DNA of 64,000 nucleotides from Bradyrhizobium lablabi (GTDB taxonomy: Bacteria > Pseudomonadota > Alphaproteobacteria > Rhizobiales > Xanthobacteraceae), in the NCBI RefSeq assembly GCF_018131005.1, contig NZ_JAFCJK010000008.1:186001-250000 (forward strand). The letters run 5' to 3'. A model generated the notes under the pieces. That model was not told the DNA's origin and made no database searches. It was given only the letters and a program-made list of their open reading frames with translations. Of the stretch, positions 1 through 9,070 are shown one piece after another. Positions within the stretch are counted from its first letter, which is position 1, and each line of letters opens with the position of its first letter. The position numbers and the translations under genes were made by a program.

Positions 1-636
1 AGCCGCATCGTTATAGGCGTCGTAGAGAACGCGCTCGTCCTTCTCGAGATCGACACCGATGATCATCTGCGCACCGCGGCCGAGGATCCTGCGGGCGCTG
101 CGCAGAAACGCACCCGCCTCCTGGGGCTCGAAATTGCCGAGCGTCGAACCGGGAAAGAATCCGACTTTCGGCATGCTGGCCACGGCCTCCGGAAGGGCAA
201 ACGGTGTGGTGAAGTCGGCCGCGACGGGATAGATGCCGAGCGCGGGGAAATCCTTGCGCAGAGCGGCCGCCTGCGCGTTGAGGAAATCGCCCGATATGTC
301 GACCGGGACATAGGCGCCGAAGTCGCAATGCTCGAGCAACAAGCGCACCTTGGTGGTGGCGCCTGCGCCGAACTCGACCAGCGCCGCGCCGTCAGGGATG
401 ATTGAGGCGATCTCGCCGCCGCGGTCGCGCAGGATGCCGAGCTCGGTGCGCGTTGGGTAATATTCCGGCAGCACCGTGATCTGCTCGAACAGCTCGGAGC
501 CCGCGGCATCGTAGAAATATTTCGGCGACAGCCGTTTCGGGTGGCGGGCGAGATCGCCGATCACGTCGTCGGCGAAGATCGAGGTTGCTTCGTCGAATGG
601 ATATGCTTTGGCCAAAGCGGCGGCATGCACATTCAT
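1..636 (-). CDS. egtD: EgtD, L-histidine N-alpha-methyltransferase (3' end outside window)
   Basis: SAM-dependent enzyme that trimethylates histidine to hercynine, the first step of ergothioneine synthesis; cytoplasmic. The visible N-terminal 212 residues carry the family signature YFYDAAGSELFEQIT, then PEYYPTRTE and the SAM-binding stretch VEFGAGATTKVRLLL, followed by VPVDIS and PKVGFFPGSTLGNFEP. The start ATG at 636-634 is preceded by an AGGAG ribosome site. The gene lies 53 nt downstream of egtB on the same strand, so the two are probably one operon. The C-terminal third lies beyond position 1, so completeness cannot be judged. The family call is firm; the biochemical role comes from family knowledge. 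Confidence 0.93.
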   Translation of the reverse strand, partial: MNVHAAALAKAYPFDEATSIFADDVIGDLARHPKRLSPKYFYDAAGSELFEQITVLPEYYPTRTELGILRDRGGEIASIIPDGAALVEFGAGATTKVRLLLEHCDFGAYVPVDISGDFLNAQAAALRKDFPALGIYPVAADFTTPFALPEAVASMPKVGFFPGSTLGNFEPQEAGAFLRSARRILGRGAQMIIGVDLEKDERVLYDAYNDAA

Positions 637-689
637 GGTACTCTCCTGAACGCGCTTACCGGCGCGCTATAGATGTCAACAGGGATCGG

Positions 690-1949
690 TCAGGCGTAGT
701 CTGCGAGGCGTAACCCCGTGAATTGCCAGCGATGGTGCGGGTAGAAGAAGTTGCGGTAGGTAACGCGGCTGTGACCTGCCGGCGTCGCCAGCGACGAGCC
801 GCGCAGCACGAACTGGTTGACCATGAACTTGCCGTTGTATTCGCCGAGCGCGCCTTCGATCGCGCGATAGCCGGGATAGGGCGAATAGGAGCTGCGGGTC
901 CATTGCCAGACAATGCCGTAGGCGTCGTTGAGCTGGCCCGCGCGGGCGGCGACCTCCCATTCCATTTCGGTCGGCAGGTGCTTGCCGGCCCAGCGGGCGA
1001 AGGCGTCCGCTTCGTAGTAGCTGACATGACAGACCGGCGCCGCCGGATCGATCGGCTGCAGGCCACCGAGCGTCATCATCATCCACTCGCCGTCGATCTC
1101 GCGCCAATGGCCGGGTGCCTGCCAGCCCTCGTTGCTCACAGTGGCGAAGCCATCCATCAGCCACAGCGTTGCGGTCGAATAGCCGCCGTCCGTCATGAAG
1201 GCGGACCACTCGGCGTTGGTGACGAGATTCCGGGCAAGCTTGACCGGGCCGACAAGGGCGCGGTGCGCGGGCCTCTCATTGTCGAAATGGAAGCCGTCGT
1301 CAGCATGACCCACGGTGTGGATGCCTTCGTTCAGCGTGAGCCATTCCGCAGGTCCGCGCTTCGAGGCCGGGAAACGCCAGGCAGGATCGTAGGCAGGCGG
1401 GATTGGATTCTGCGCGAACGCATGCAGGATATCGGTGAACATCAGCTCCTGATGCTGCTGCTCGTGATTGAGGCCGACCTCGATCAGCGGCACAAGTTGA
1501 CGAAGCTTTGCCTCTCCGGCTGTCTCGAAAAACTTGACGACCTTTGTGTCGACGTGTCGGCGATAGGCGGTCACTTCATCGGCGCCTGGTCGGGTCAGAT
1601 GGCCGCGCTGGTGGCGGGCGTGCCGCGGGCCGGCGCTGACGTAATAGGAATTGAAGAGATAGGCGTAGTCGGGATGAAATGGCTTATAGCCGTCGACATG
1701 CTCGCCAAGCAGAAACTGCTCGAAGAACCAGGTGGTGTGGGCGCGATGCCATTTGGCGGGGCTCGCATCGGGCATCGACTGAATCAACTGGTCTTCGGGC
1801 GACAACGGCGCGGTGCGCCGCTCGGTCTCGCCGCGGACGGCGAGATAGGCGTCAACCAGCCGCTGGGCCAGGGAGCCGGACTCGGAAAGCAGTGACGGGG
1901 AGGCGGCGGAAAGGGCAGCCGCGGCAGATGGTGGTGTCGTCACGATCAT
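690..1949 (-). CDS. egtB: EgtB, hercynine oxygenase (sulfoxide synthase)
   Basis: Non-haem iron enzyme joining hercynine to a thiol (gamma-glutamylcysteine or cysteine) in ergothioneine synthesis. It has an N-terminal DinB-like helical domain with WHRAHTTWFFEQF and the iron-binding histidines of GLNHEQQHQELM, and a C-terminal FGE-sulfatase/C-type-lectin-like domain ending in FVLRGSS, SRVTYRNFFYP and FTGLRLA. The ATG at 1949 follows a CCGGAG site; the frame is open further upstream but that part does not resemble the family. At 419 aa it is the usual length. No egtC or egtA is visible in the window, so the cognate thiol donor is unresolved. Confidence 0.93.
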   Translation of the reverse strand: MIVTTPPSAAAALSAASPSLLSESGSLAQRLVDAYLAVRGETERRTAPLSPEDQLIQSMPDASPAKWHRAHTTWFFEQFLLGEHVDGYKPFHPDYAYLFNSYYVSAGPRHARHQRGHLTRPGADEVTAYRRHVDTKVVKFFETAGEAKLRQLVPLIEVGLNHEQQHQELMFTDILHAFAQNPIPPAYDPAWRFPASKRGPAEWLTLNEGIHTVGHADDGFHFDNERPAHRALVGPVKLARNLVTNAEWSAFMTDGGYSTATLWLMDGFATVSNEGWQAPGHWREIDGEWMMMTLGGLQPIDPAAPVCHVSYYEADAFARWAGKHLPTEMEWEVAARAGQLNDAYGIVWQWTRSSYSPYPGYRAIEGALGEYNGKFMVNQFVLRGSSLATPAGHSRVTYRNFFYPHHRWQFTGLRLADYA

Positions 1950-2240
1950 CTCCGGTTCTTCAAGGAAACGTTGCTTCAGCGGACTGGTTCCCGGCAGAGG
2001 GTTCGTCCTAGATAGGAGTTCCCTTTCAGGAAAAAAGCCCTCTCGGGAGCGGATCCTGGCGCCGTAAATGGGTAACCGGTCCGGCTGGCCGAGGCCGCTG
2101 TCCAGCATCCGCCGCATGCCAGATTTCCGCCATTTTGCTTTGGATGCACAATGGTTTCGGCTACATATATGTGGCGTCACGGGTTAAACGGGGCGGTCCG
2201 GCCCGTAAGCCTTGGTAGCACCGCCCACGAGGAAGAGAAT

Positions 2241-2573
2241 ATGAGCATTGAGCAATTCATCGACAACGAAGTGAAGTCGAACGACGTCGTGCTGTTCATG
2301 AAGGGCACGCCGCAGTTTCCGCAGTGTGGCTTTTCTGGTCAGGTCGTCCAGATCCTCGATCACATCGGTGTCGGCTATAAGGGCCTCAACGTTCTCGAAT
2401 CGGCCGAACTGCGCAACGGCATCAAGGTCTATTCGAACTGGCCGACCATTCCGCAACTTTACGTGAAGGGCGAGTTTGTCGGCGGTTGCGACATCATCCG
2501 TGAGATGTTCCAGGCCGGCGAATTGCAGCAGCTGTTTTCCGACAAGGGCATCCCGGTCGACGCGGCGGTCTGA
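2241..2573 (+). CDS. grxD: Grx4-family monothiol glutaredoxin
   Basis: Monothiol glutaredoxin that binds a [2Fe-2S] cluster with glutathione and delivers it to acceptor proteins; cytoplasmic. The 110-residue protein has the diagnostic CGFS active site inside FMKGTPQFPQCGFSGQVV, the WPTIPQLYVKGEFVGGCDI glutathione-binding segment and a trailing acidic helix. The start at 2241 follows a GAGGAAGAG site. The frame extends upstream to 2151, but that leader shows no family similarity. A BolA partner often sits beside this gene; none is visible here. The following macro-domain gene begins 2 nt after this stop, which implies translational coupling. Confidence 0.95.
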   Translation: MSIEQFIDNEVKSNDVVLFMKGTPQFPQCGFSGQVVQILDHIGVGYKGLNVLESAELRNGIKVYSNWPTIPQLYVKGEFVGGCDIIREMFQAGELQQLFSDKGIPVDAAV

Positions 2574-2575
2574 TC

Positions 2576-3124
2576 TTGACGGCGCGCCAGCTCGGAAAGG
2601 CGCGGCTTGAAGCCATCGTTGCCGACATCACGACCATGCGCGTTGACGCGATCGTCAACGCCGCGAATTCGTCGCTCCTGGGTGGAGGCGGCGTCGATGG
2701 CGCGATCCATGAGGCGTCCGGACCGGAGCTCTTGGCCGAGTGTCGGGCCCTTGGCGGTTGTCAGACCGGCGACGCCAAGATCACGAGGGGATACCGGCTT
2801 CCGGCGGGACACGTAATCCATGCCGTCGGACCGGTCTGGTACGGTGGCGACCGCGGCGAGGACGAGCTGCTTGCGTCCTGCTATCGCCGCAGCCTCGAGC
2901 TTTGCACCGGCAACAATCTTGCCTCAATTGCATTTCCGGCCATCTCGACCGGCGTCTATCGGTTTCCGGCCGACCGGGCTGCCAAAATTGCCGTCAAGGC
3001 GGTGGTCGACGCACTTGCCCGGGCGCCTGGCGTGAGGCGCGTCATCTTCTGCTGCTTCTCGCCGGCCAGCGGCGAATTGCATCAGTCGGCTCTGGGCGAC
3101 TTTGGCAGCCCTTGTGCGGAATGA
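2576..3124 (+). CDS. Macro-domain protein (O-acetyl-ADP-ribose deacetylase family)
   Basis: MacroD/YmdB-type macro domain that binds ADP-ribose and typically removes the acetyl group from O-acetyl-ADP-ribose or mono-ADP-ribose from proteins. Visible motifs are VADITTMRVDAIVNAANSSL, the glycine loop LGGGGVDGAIH, HAVGPVW and the second loop AISTGVYRFP. The start is a TTG at 2576; the next ATG at 2637 would delete the first strand of the fold, so TTG is preferred. The protein has 182 residues, complete for a single-domain member. It lies directly behind grxD and is probably cotranscribed. A joint function of the two is not established. Confidence 0.9.
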   Translation: MTARQLGKARLEAIVADITTMRVDAIVNAANSSLLGGGGVDGAIHEASGPELLAECRALGGCQTGDAKITRGYRLPAGHVIHAVGPVWYGGDRGEDELLASCYRRSLELCTGNNLASIAFPAISTGVYRFPADRAAKIAVKAVVDALARAPGVRRVIFCCFSPASGELHQSALGDFGSPCAE

Positions 3125-3166
3125 CGTGGCCGCTACACTCCCGCCCTGTTTTCCGGGAGAGGTTTG

Positions 3167-4447
3167 ATGAATTTATCTCAATTGTCGCGCGCCATTGCGG
3201 TCGGCGCGGTATTGCTGGCGGCGCCGTCGGCGCGCGCCGAGGGCACCTACGAGATTCCGGCCGGCGCCCATTTCAACCAGCAGAAGCTCGCGAAGATCAC
3301 CGAATTCTTCAAGAATGAGGTGGCGACCGGGAAAATCGCCGGCGCCGACGTCCTGATCCAGCAGCATGGCAAGCCGGTCTATCACGAAACTTTCGGCGTG
3401 CAGGACGTGGCGTCCAAGGCGCCAATCACGGATAACACCATCTTTCGCCTGTCTTCGCTGACCAAGGTGATCACCTCTGTCGTGGCGATGCAACTGATCC
3501 AGGACGGCAAGATCAAGCTCGACGATCCCGTCTCAAAGTACATTCCCTCCTTCGCAAACGTGAAGGTCGGCGTGGAGAAGAAAGCCGAGGACGGCACCAA
3601 GACACTCGAACTGGTGCCGCTGACCCGGCCAATCACCATTCTCGACCTGATGCGTCAGACCTCCGGCATCACCTACGGCTTCTACGGCGACAGTCTGGTG
3701 CGCAAGGCCTACAAGGACGCTAATATCTACGCCGGCGAATTCGATCTCGCCGAGTTCGCCGAGCGTATCGCCAAGCTGCCGCTGCACAACCAGCCGGGCG
3801 CGCTCTGGCAATACGGGCATTCCACCGACATTCTGGCGCGGATCATGGAGATCGTATCCGGAAAATCATTGCTCGAGATCGAACGGGAAAAGCTGCTCGA
3901 TCCGCTCGGCATGACCGACACAGGCTTCTTCGTCACCGAACCGGAGAGACTGCAACGGCTCGCTCAGCCGGTGCCGAATGACAGTGATTTTCGTGTCGGC
4001 CGCCAATACAGGACCGAGGTTCGCCAGAAGTGGGAATCCGCCAGCGGCGGCATGGTTTCGACCATGAACGACTTCTCGCGCTTTGCGCAGATGCTGCTCA
4101 ATGGCGGCTCGTTCGAGGGCAAGACCTATCTGACGCCCGAGACGTTCAAGCTGATGACGACCGACCATGTCGGACCGAACTCGGGGGTCGACCGCGACTA
4201 TTTCTACTTCCCGGGTGACGGTTTCGGCTTCGGACTCGGGTTTGCCGTGCGCACCGATCCGGGCAATGCGAAGCCGCCGCCGCCGGGCGATCTCGGCGAA
4301 TTGAAATGGGATGGCGCCAGCGGCTGCTATTTGGTGATCGACCGCAAGCAGGACATGTTCTTCATCCTCCTGGAACAGACGCCGAGCGAGCGTCAGCGGG
4401 TCCAGCGGACGCTGAAGCAGTTGATCTATGAAGCGATGGAGAATTGA
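3167..4447 (+). CDS. Exported serine hydrolase, beta-lactamase/class C fold (paralogue 1)
   Basis: Member of the beta-lactamase-related serine hydrolase family (esterases, D-aminopeptidases, penicillin-binding-like proteins). A signal peptide ends near residue 25 (SARA/EG), so the protein is periplasmic. The catalytic SxxK is S97-LT-K100 in RLSSLTKV; the YGHSTD segment sits where the second YxN-like motif lies, and GFGLGFAVR is the usual C-terminal strand. Translation could begin at TTG 3164 or ATG 3167; the GGGAGAGG site favours the ATG. It shares long identical stretches with the next gene and overlaps its start by 20 nt. The substrate cannot be inferred. Confidence 0.88.
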   Translation: MNLSQLSRAIAVGAVLLAAPSARAEGTYEIPAGAHFNQQKLAKITEFFKNEVATGKIAGADVLIQQHGKPVYHETFGVQDVASKAPITDNTIFRLSSLTKVITSVVAMQLIQDGKIKLDDPVSKYIPSFANVKVGVEKKAEDGTKTLELVPLTRPITILDLMRQTSGITYGFYGDSLVRKAYKDANIYAGEFDLAEFAERIAKLPLHNQPGALWQYGHSTDILARIMEIVSGKSLLEIEREKLLDPLGMTDTGFFVTEPERLQRLAQPVPNDSDFRVGRQYRTEVRQKWESASGGMVSTMNDFSRFAQMLLNGGSFEGKTYLTPETFKLMTTDHVGPNSGVDRDYFYFPGDGFGFGLGFAVRTDPGNAKPPPPGDLGELKWDGASGCYLVIDRKQDMFFILLEQTPSERQRVQRTLKQLIYEAMEN

Positions 4448-5711
4448 CCGGAGCGGGCGCCGCGCATTCGTCACGGCGTTCGTCCTCCTGCTCGGCGTGG
4501 TTGGCGCCAAAGCGGGCTCCGGGGAGCGCGCCGCGCGCACATTCTCGCCGGAAGGGCTCGAAAAAGTCTCCGCCTACATCCGGAGCGAGATCGCGGCCGG
4601 CAGCATTCCCGGCGCGATTCTCTTGCTGCAACAGCACGGCAAGCCGGTCTATTACGAGATTTTCGGCGTGTGCGACGTCGCGACCCAGTTCTCGATGAGC
4701 GCGGACACGATCTTCCGCCTCTACTCGATGTCAAAGCCGATCACCTCGGTCGCCGCGATGATGCTGGTCGAGGAGGGCAAGCTCGCTCTGAACGATCCTG
4801 TCTCGAAGTACATTCCGGCTTTTGCCGACATGAAGGTCGGCGTGGAGAAGCGCGGCGACGACGGCAAGGTGACGTTGGCGCTGGAGCCACTCAAGCGACC
4901 CGTCACGATCGAGGATCTGCTCCGCCATACCGCCGGGCTGCCTTATGGCTATTCCAGCGGGGGCGCGGTGAACCAACTGTACGCCGACGCTCGTCTCTTC
5001 AGCGGCGAACTCACGAATGCCGAATTCGTGGCCAAGATATCCACGCTGCCGCTCGCCGAGCAGCCGGGCACTTTATGGGACTATGGCCATTCCACCGATG
5101 TGCTCGGCCGGATTGTCGAGATGATATCGGGGAAATCCCTGCTGCAGTTCGAGAAGGAGCAACTGCTCGACCCGCTCGGGATGAAAGATACCGCGTTCTA
5201 TGTCGCCGATCGGTCCAAATGGCCGCGCATTGCGGAGCCAATGCCGAAGGACCGCGCGATCAGCCCGGCCACGCAGGTCCGCGATCCGCGGCGGCCGCTG
5301 AAATGGGAATCGGGCGGGGGCGGAATGGTCGGCACCATCGGCGACTATGCGCGCTTCGCGCAGATGCTGCTCAACGGCGGCACCTATGAGGGCCGCCGCT
5401 ATCTGAAGCCGGAAACCATCGCGCTCATGGCGTCGGATCATATCGGTCCCGAGACCGGCGTCGCGCGCGACAAGAACTACTATCCCGGACCAAATTCCGG
5501 CTTTGGCCTCGGCTTCGCGGTCCGCACTTCGGTGCCGCCGAACACGTCGTGGCCAACAGGCGAGTATCGCTGGGATGGCGTCGGCGGCACGTTCTTCTTC
5601 ATCGATCCGAAGGATGATCTGTTCGGAATCTTCATGGTGCAGACGCCGTCGCAACGCGGCCGGATCCAGCTCGAACTGAAGGCGCTGATCTATCAGGCGA
5701 TGGGGCGCTAG
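4428..5711 (+). CDS. Exported serine hydrolase, beta-lactamase/class C fold (paralogue 2)
   Basis: Tandem paralogue of the preceding gene: LLQQHGKPVYYE, NDPVSKYIPAF, KVGVEK, LWDYGHSTDVLGRI and RFAQMLLNGG match near-identical stretches upstream. The catalytic S100-MS-K103 lies in RLYSMSKPITS. The N-terminus is basic, then hydrophobic (residues 12-29), consistent with Sec export. The ATG at 4428 lies within the last codons of paralogue 1, so translation is probably coupled. Beta-lactam resistance should not be assumed: this superfamily is mainly esterases and peptidases. The tandem pair looks like a local duplication followed by divergence. Confidence 0.88.
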   Translation: MKRWRIDRSGRRAFVTAFVLLLGVVGAKAGSGERAARTFSPEGLEKVSAYIRSEIAAGSIPGAILLLQQHGKPVYYEIFGVCDVATQFSMSADTIFRLYSMSKPITSVAAMMLVEEGKLALNDPVSKYIPAFADMKVGVEKRGDDGKVTLALEPLKRPVTIEDLLRHTAGLPYGYSSGGAVNQLYADARLFSGELTNAEFVAKISTLPLAEQPGTLWDYGHSTDVLGRIVEMISGKSLLQFEKEQLLDPLGMKDTAFYVADRSKWPRIAEPMPKDRAISPATQVRDPRRPLKWESGGGGMVGTIGDYARFAQMLLNGGTYEGRRYLKPETIALMASDHIGPETGVARDKNYYPGPNSGFGLGFAVRTSVPPNTSWPTGEYRWDGVGGTFFFIDPKDDLFGIFMVQTPSQRGRIQLELKALIYQAMGR

Positions 5712-5730
5712 AGTTGCCGGCGCTGATCTC

Positions 5731-7125
5731 ATGCAACGCATCGAGCGTGTCGTAAATGGATTGAGGACCGCTGTCATCGTCGACGGCGATACTCCGATGA
5801 AGCTCGCGGACCGGATGAACGAACTCCATGTTCCCGGCGTCAGCATCGCGGTGATTCATGGAGGCGCAATCGAATGGGCGCGGGGCTTTGGCAACGCCGT
5901 CATCGGTGGGCCGCCCGTTGGGCCCGAGACACTGTTTCAGGCCGGCTCGATCAGCAAGCCGGTGACGGCGGTTGCGGCGCTGGCCCTCGTTCAGGCCGGG
6001 AAGCTCGATCTGGATGCCGATGTCAATCTCGCGCTCAGAAGCTGGAGGATCCCTCGTCATCCATTCTCCCAGTCCAAGGTTACATTGCGAAGACTGCTGA
6101 GCCATTCCGCCGGGACGACCGTGTCCGGCTTTGCGGGCTACCAGGCCGGCCAGCCGATCCCGTCGCTAGCCGAGATTCTCGATGGTACACCGCCCGCCAA
6201 CAGCGCGCCTGTTAGGGTCGAGCACGAGCCCGGCAAGCAAACTCAAAGCTCCGGCGGCGGTTACGCGATCGTCCAGCAACTGCTCATCGACGTGACGGGC
6301 CGGCCGTTTCCGGCGCTGCTCGATGACACCGTCCTCGCACCGATCGGAATGACGCGTTCAAGCTTCGCGCAGCCGCTGCCTGCGGATCGGTTGCGGATGG
6401 CCGCGATGCCCTACCAGGCGAACGGTGTGCCGGTGCCGGGTGGCCCGCACATCTATCCTGAACTGGCGGCTGCTGGACTGTGGTCGACGCCCACCGACCT
6501 CGCTCATCTCTTGCTCGTCGTGTTGGATGCGCTGGCCGGCCGCGCCAATTGCCTTCTGTCCCAATCGATGGCGGCCGGGATGTTCTCCCCCGTTCTGGGA
6601 AACGTTGACGTGCTTCCTCCTGGTCTTGGACTGTATGGATTGGGCTGGCTCGTTCGCGGATCGACGCCCAATCGGCAGTTCTGGCACAACGGGGTGAACG
6701 ACGGCTTCGTCAATACGATGGTGCTTTTCGAGAACGGCGAGGGCGCCGTTGTGATGACGAATGGCTGGGGCGGTCAGGTTCTCGTGGGCGAGATCTTGCG
6801 CAGCATTGCGGCCGAGTACTGCTGGCCCGATCGCCAACCCAGGGTCAGGAAGCTCGCCGCCGTAAGTCCGCAGGCGCTGGATCGCCTGCTCGGGACGTAT
6901 CAGTTCACACCTACATTTTCGATCTGCATCACACGAGAGGGGGATCGCGTGTTCAGCCAGGCGACCGGGCAGGCGCGCAACGAAGTTTTTCCCGAGAGTG
7001 ATCGCGATTTCTTCTTCAAGGTCGTCGATGCCGTGCTGTCGTTCGACGCCGATAGTCCGACAGCGGCAATGCAATTGAACTTTCGCCAGGATGGGAAGGA
7101 CCATGTGGCGAAACGGGCTTCGTAG
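5731..7125 (+). CDS. Serine hydrolase, beta-lactamase fold, with extra C-terminal domain
   Basis: Third consecutive member of the superfamily but only distantly related to the two before it. SxxK is S73-IS-K76 in AGSISKPVTA; SSGGGYAIVQQLL is in the second-motif region, and HNGVNDGF is the HxG third motif near residue 313. About 100 residues follow the catalytic domain and resemble the lipocalin-like tails (DUF3471-type) of these hydrolases. No signal peptide is evident, so it may be cytoplasmic. It starts 19 nt after the previous stop, with no obvious strong ribosome site; a later start is possible. Confidence 0.8.
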   Translation: MQRIERVVNGLRTAVIVDGDTPMKLADRMNELHVPGVSIAVIHGGAIEWARGFGNAVIGGPPVGPETLFQAGSISKPVTAVAALALVQAGKLDLDADVNLALRSWRIPRHPFSQSKVTLRRLLSHSAGTTVSGFAGYQAGQPIPSLAEILDGTPPANSAPVRVEHEPGKQTQSSGGGYAIVQQLLIDVTGRPFPALLDDTVLAPIGMTRSSFAQPLPADRLRMAAMPYQANGVPVPGGPHIYPELAAAGLWSTPTDLAHLLLVVLDALAGRANCLLSQSMAAGMFSPVLGNVDVLPPGLGLYGLGWLVRGSTPNRQFWHNGVNDGFVNTMVLFENGEGAVVMTNGWGGQVLVGEILRSIAAEYCWPDRQPRVRKLAAVSPQALDRLLGTYQFTPTFSICITREGDRVFSQATGQARNEVFPESDRDFFFKVVDAVLSFDADSPTAAMQLNFRQDGKDHVAKRAS

Positions 7126-7136
7126 CCTGGCCGAGG

Positions 7137-8204
7137 TTATGCCGCGCGCAAGATGTCTCTGATATGGCCGATCGCCTCCTCGATCATGTCAGCCGACACG
7201 TCGAGATGGGTGCAGGCTCTGATCCGGCCGTCCATCATCGCGAGCATGATGCCGCGCTTGCGCAGTTGGGCGACCATTTTGTCTCCGGGGACGCCGGCGC
7301 TATCAGGCTTGAAGAAGACGAGGTTGGTTTCGGGCGACTGCACCTCGACGCCATTGATCTGCGACAGTCCGCGCGCGAGGGCCCGCGCATTGGCGTGATC
7401 GTCGGCGAGGCGGTCGACGTGATGATCGAGCGCGTGGATGCAGGCGGCTGCGCAAACTCCGGACTGGCGCATCGAGCCACCAAGCCGCTGCTTCCAGCGC
7501 CAGACGTCGTCGATGAAGGCGCGGGTGCCGGCGATCACGCCGCCGATCGGCGCGCCGAGCCCCTTTGAGAAATCGATCCAGGCCGAATCCCACCCTGTTG
7601 CCATGGCGCGCGCGGAAGTATTTGACGCGACCGTGGCGTTGAACAGCCGCGCGCCGTCCATGTGGGTGGCGAGGCCGTGGTCCCTGGCGATGGTCACGAT
7701 CTCGTCGAGATCAGCCTTTTTCCAGATCGTGCCACCGCCGATATTGGCGGTCTGCTCGACGCTCACCAGGACCTGCGGCGGCTGATAGCGCGTGCGTGGA
7801 TGCAGCGCGGCGCGGAAGGTCGCCGGCGTGAACTGGCCGTCGTCGCCCGGCAGCGGCATGATCTGGAAGCCGCCGAGCGCCGCATGCGCGCCGCCCTCGC
7901 GGGCGATGATGTGCGCGGTCGCATGCGCGAGGATCTCGTCACCCGGCCGGCAATAGACCAGCGTCGCGGCGACGTTGCACATCGTGCCCGACGGCATGAA
8001 CACGGCCGCTTCCTTGCCGAGCAGGTCGGCGACACGGTCGCAGAGCAGGTTGACGGTCGGGTCGTCGCCGACCTGCTCGTCGCCGACCTCCGCTCGCGCC
8101 ATCGCCTCGCGCATCGCAGGCGTCGGCCGTGTCTGCGTGTCTGATAACAGGTTGATGCGGACGGGCGGGGCGTTGGGATCGGGCCGGGCAGGGGTGTAGT
8201 GCAT
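7137..8204 (-). CDS. ltaE: Low-specificity L-threonine aldolase
   Basis: PLP enzyme cleaving L-threonine/allo-threonine to glycine and acetaldehyde. The fold-type I signature includes NLLSDTQTRPTPAMREAM, EVGDEQVGDDPTV, FMPSGTMCN, THMDGARLFNA and the PLP-lysine segment IDFSKGLGAPIGG. At 355 aa it is normal length, and the start ATG 8204 is unambiguous. It is convergent with the beta-lactamase-like gene, 12 nt apart, and downstream of rpsD on the same strand but separated by a strong terminator, so it is probably transcribed independently. Confidence 0.92.
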   Translation of the reverse strand: MHYTPARPDPNAPPVRINLLSDTQTRPTPAMREAMARAEVGDEQVGDDPTVNLLCDRVADLLGKEAAVFMPSGTMCNVAATLVYCRPGDEILAHATAHIIAREGGAHAALGGFQIMPLPGDDGQFTPATFRAALHPRTRYQPPQVLVSVEQTANIGGGTIWKKADLDEIVTIARDHGLATHMDGARLFNATVASNTSARAMATGWDSAWIDFSKGLGAPIGGVIAGTRAFIDDVWRWKQRLGGSMRQSGVCAAACIHALDHHVDRLADDHANARALARGLSQINGVEVQSPETNLVFFKPDSAGVPGDKMVAQLRKRGIMLAMMDGRIRACTHLDVSADMIEEAIGHIRDILRAA

Positions 8205-8245
8205 GTGTGTTCTCTCGGTCTGTGCGGCGCGACTTTAGCCAAACA

Positions 8246-8273
8246 AAAAGGCCCCGGCAAAAGCGGGGCCTTT
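8246..8273 (-). terminator. Rho-independent terminator of rpsD
   Basis: AAAGGCCCCG at 8273-8264 pairs with CGGGGCCTTT around a GCTTTTGC-type loop, and is followed on the minus strand by a T-run (TTTTTG). It begins about 25 nt after the rpsD stop codon. The symmetric A/T flanks could also let it act on plus-strand transcripts. Confidence 0.85.
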
Positions 8274-8296
8274 CGTATTGCGCAACGCTGAAGTGA

Positions 8297-8914
8297 TCAG
8301 CGCGAATAGAATTCGACGATCAGGTGCGGCTCCATCTGCACCGGGAACGGCACGTCGCCGAGACCGGGAATGCGCGCGAATTTCGCGGTCATCTTGGAGT
8401 GATCGACCTCGAGGAAGTCGGGCACGTCGCGCTCGGCAAGCTGGGCGGCTTCCAGCACCGGCGTCAGCTGCTTGGAGGCTTCCTTGATCTCGATCGTGTC
8501 GCCGACCTTGAGGCGGTAGCTGCCGATGTTGACGCGGCGGCCGTTCACCTTGATGTGGCCGTGGTTGATGAACTGACGCGCGGCAAACATCGTGGAAACG
8601 AACTTGGCGCGATAGATGACGGTGTCGAGACGGCGCTCCAGCAGGCCGATCAGGTTTTCGCCGGTGTCGCCCTTCATGCGGCCCGCCTCGACATAGATGC
8701 CGTGGAACTGGCGCTCGGAAATGTTGGCGTAGTAACCCTTCAGCTTCTGCTTGGCGCGGAGCTGCACGCCGAAGTCGGAGAGCTTGCCCTTGCGGCGCTG
8801 GCCGTGCTGGCCGGGACCGTATTCCCTGCGGTTCACGGGACTCTTCGGGCGGCCCCAGATATTCTGGCCCATACGGCGATCGATCTTGTATTTCGCCTCA
8901 CTGCGCTTTGTCAT
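8297..8914 (-). CDS. rpsD: 30S ribosomal protein S4
   Basis: Primary rRNA-binding protein of the small subunit, nucleating the 16S 5' domain. The 205-residue protein begins MTKRSEAKYKIDRRMG, has GQHGQRRKGKLSDFG and the S4 RNA-binding domain with RLDTVIYRAKF and FINHGHIKVNGRRVNIGSY, and ends in IVEFYSR. The ATG at 8914 has an AGAGGA site; the frame stays open to 9022, but that region is untranslated leader. It stands alone rather than in the alpha operon, as is usual in alphaproteobacteria. Promoter, leader hairpin and terminator are all visible around it. Confidence 0.98.
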   Translation of the reverse strand: MTKRSEAKYKIDRRMGQNIWGRPKSPVNRREYGPGQHGQRRKGKLSDFGVQLRAKQKLKGYYANISERQFHGIYVEAGRMKGDTGENLIGLLERRLDTVIYRAKFVSTMFAARQFINHGHIKVNGRRVNIGSYRLKVGDTIEIKEASKQLTPVLEAAQLAERDVPDFLEVDHSKMTAKFARIPGLGDVPFPVQMEPHLIVEFYSR

Positions 8915-9038
8915 CGCGGTCCTCTGTAAGAGAGTTGAAGTTTTGAGGAGACGCGCCCTCCTGTGCACCGGCCCATAGGGCTTGTGCCGACAGGTCCGCC
9001 ACGAAAGCTCGGGACGTACCACGGGTCGCGAAACGCAT

Positions 9039-9060
9039 CGCGGGCCGAAACCGGCCCGCG
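9039..9060 (-). promoter_or_regulatory. 9-bp GC hairpin at the 5' end of the rpsD leader
   Basis: CGCGGGCCG (9039-9047) and CGGCCCGCG (9052-9060) form a perfect 9-bp stem around a 4-nt loop. It lies at the extreme 5' end of the predicted rpsD transcript. A second smaller pairing, AGGAG 8946-8950 with CTCCT 8958-8962, lies closer to the start codon. No T-run follows the large hairpin, so it is not a simple terminator. S4 autoregulates through mRNA structure in other bacteria; a similar role here is inference. Confidence 0.5.
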
Positions 9061-9070
9061 AGCAAGCGGG

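Noticed and set aside
3167..5711. Calling the tandem hydrolases beta-lactamase resistance genes
   Set aside because: SxxK is shared by esterases and peptidases, the second and third motifs are not those of class C lactamases, and there is no ampR-like regulator.
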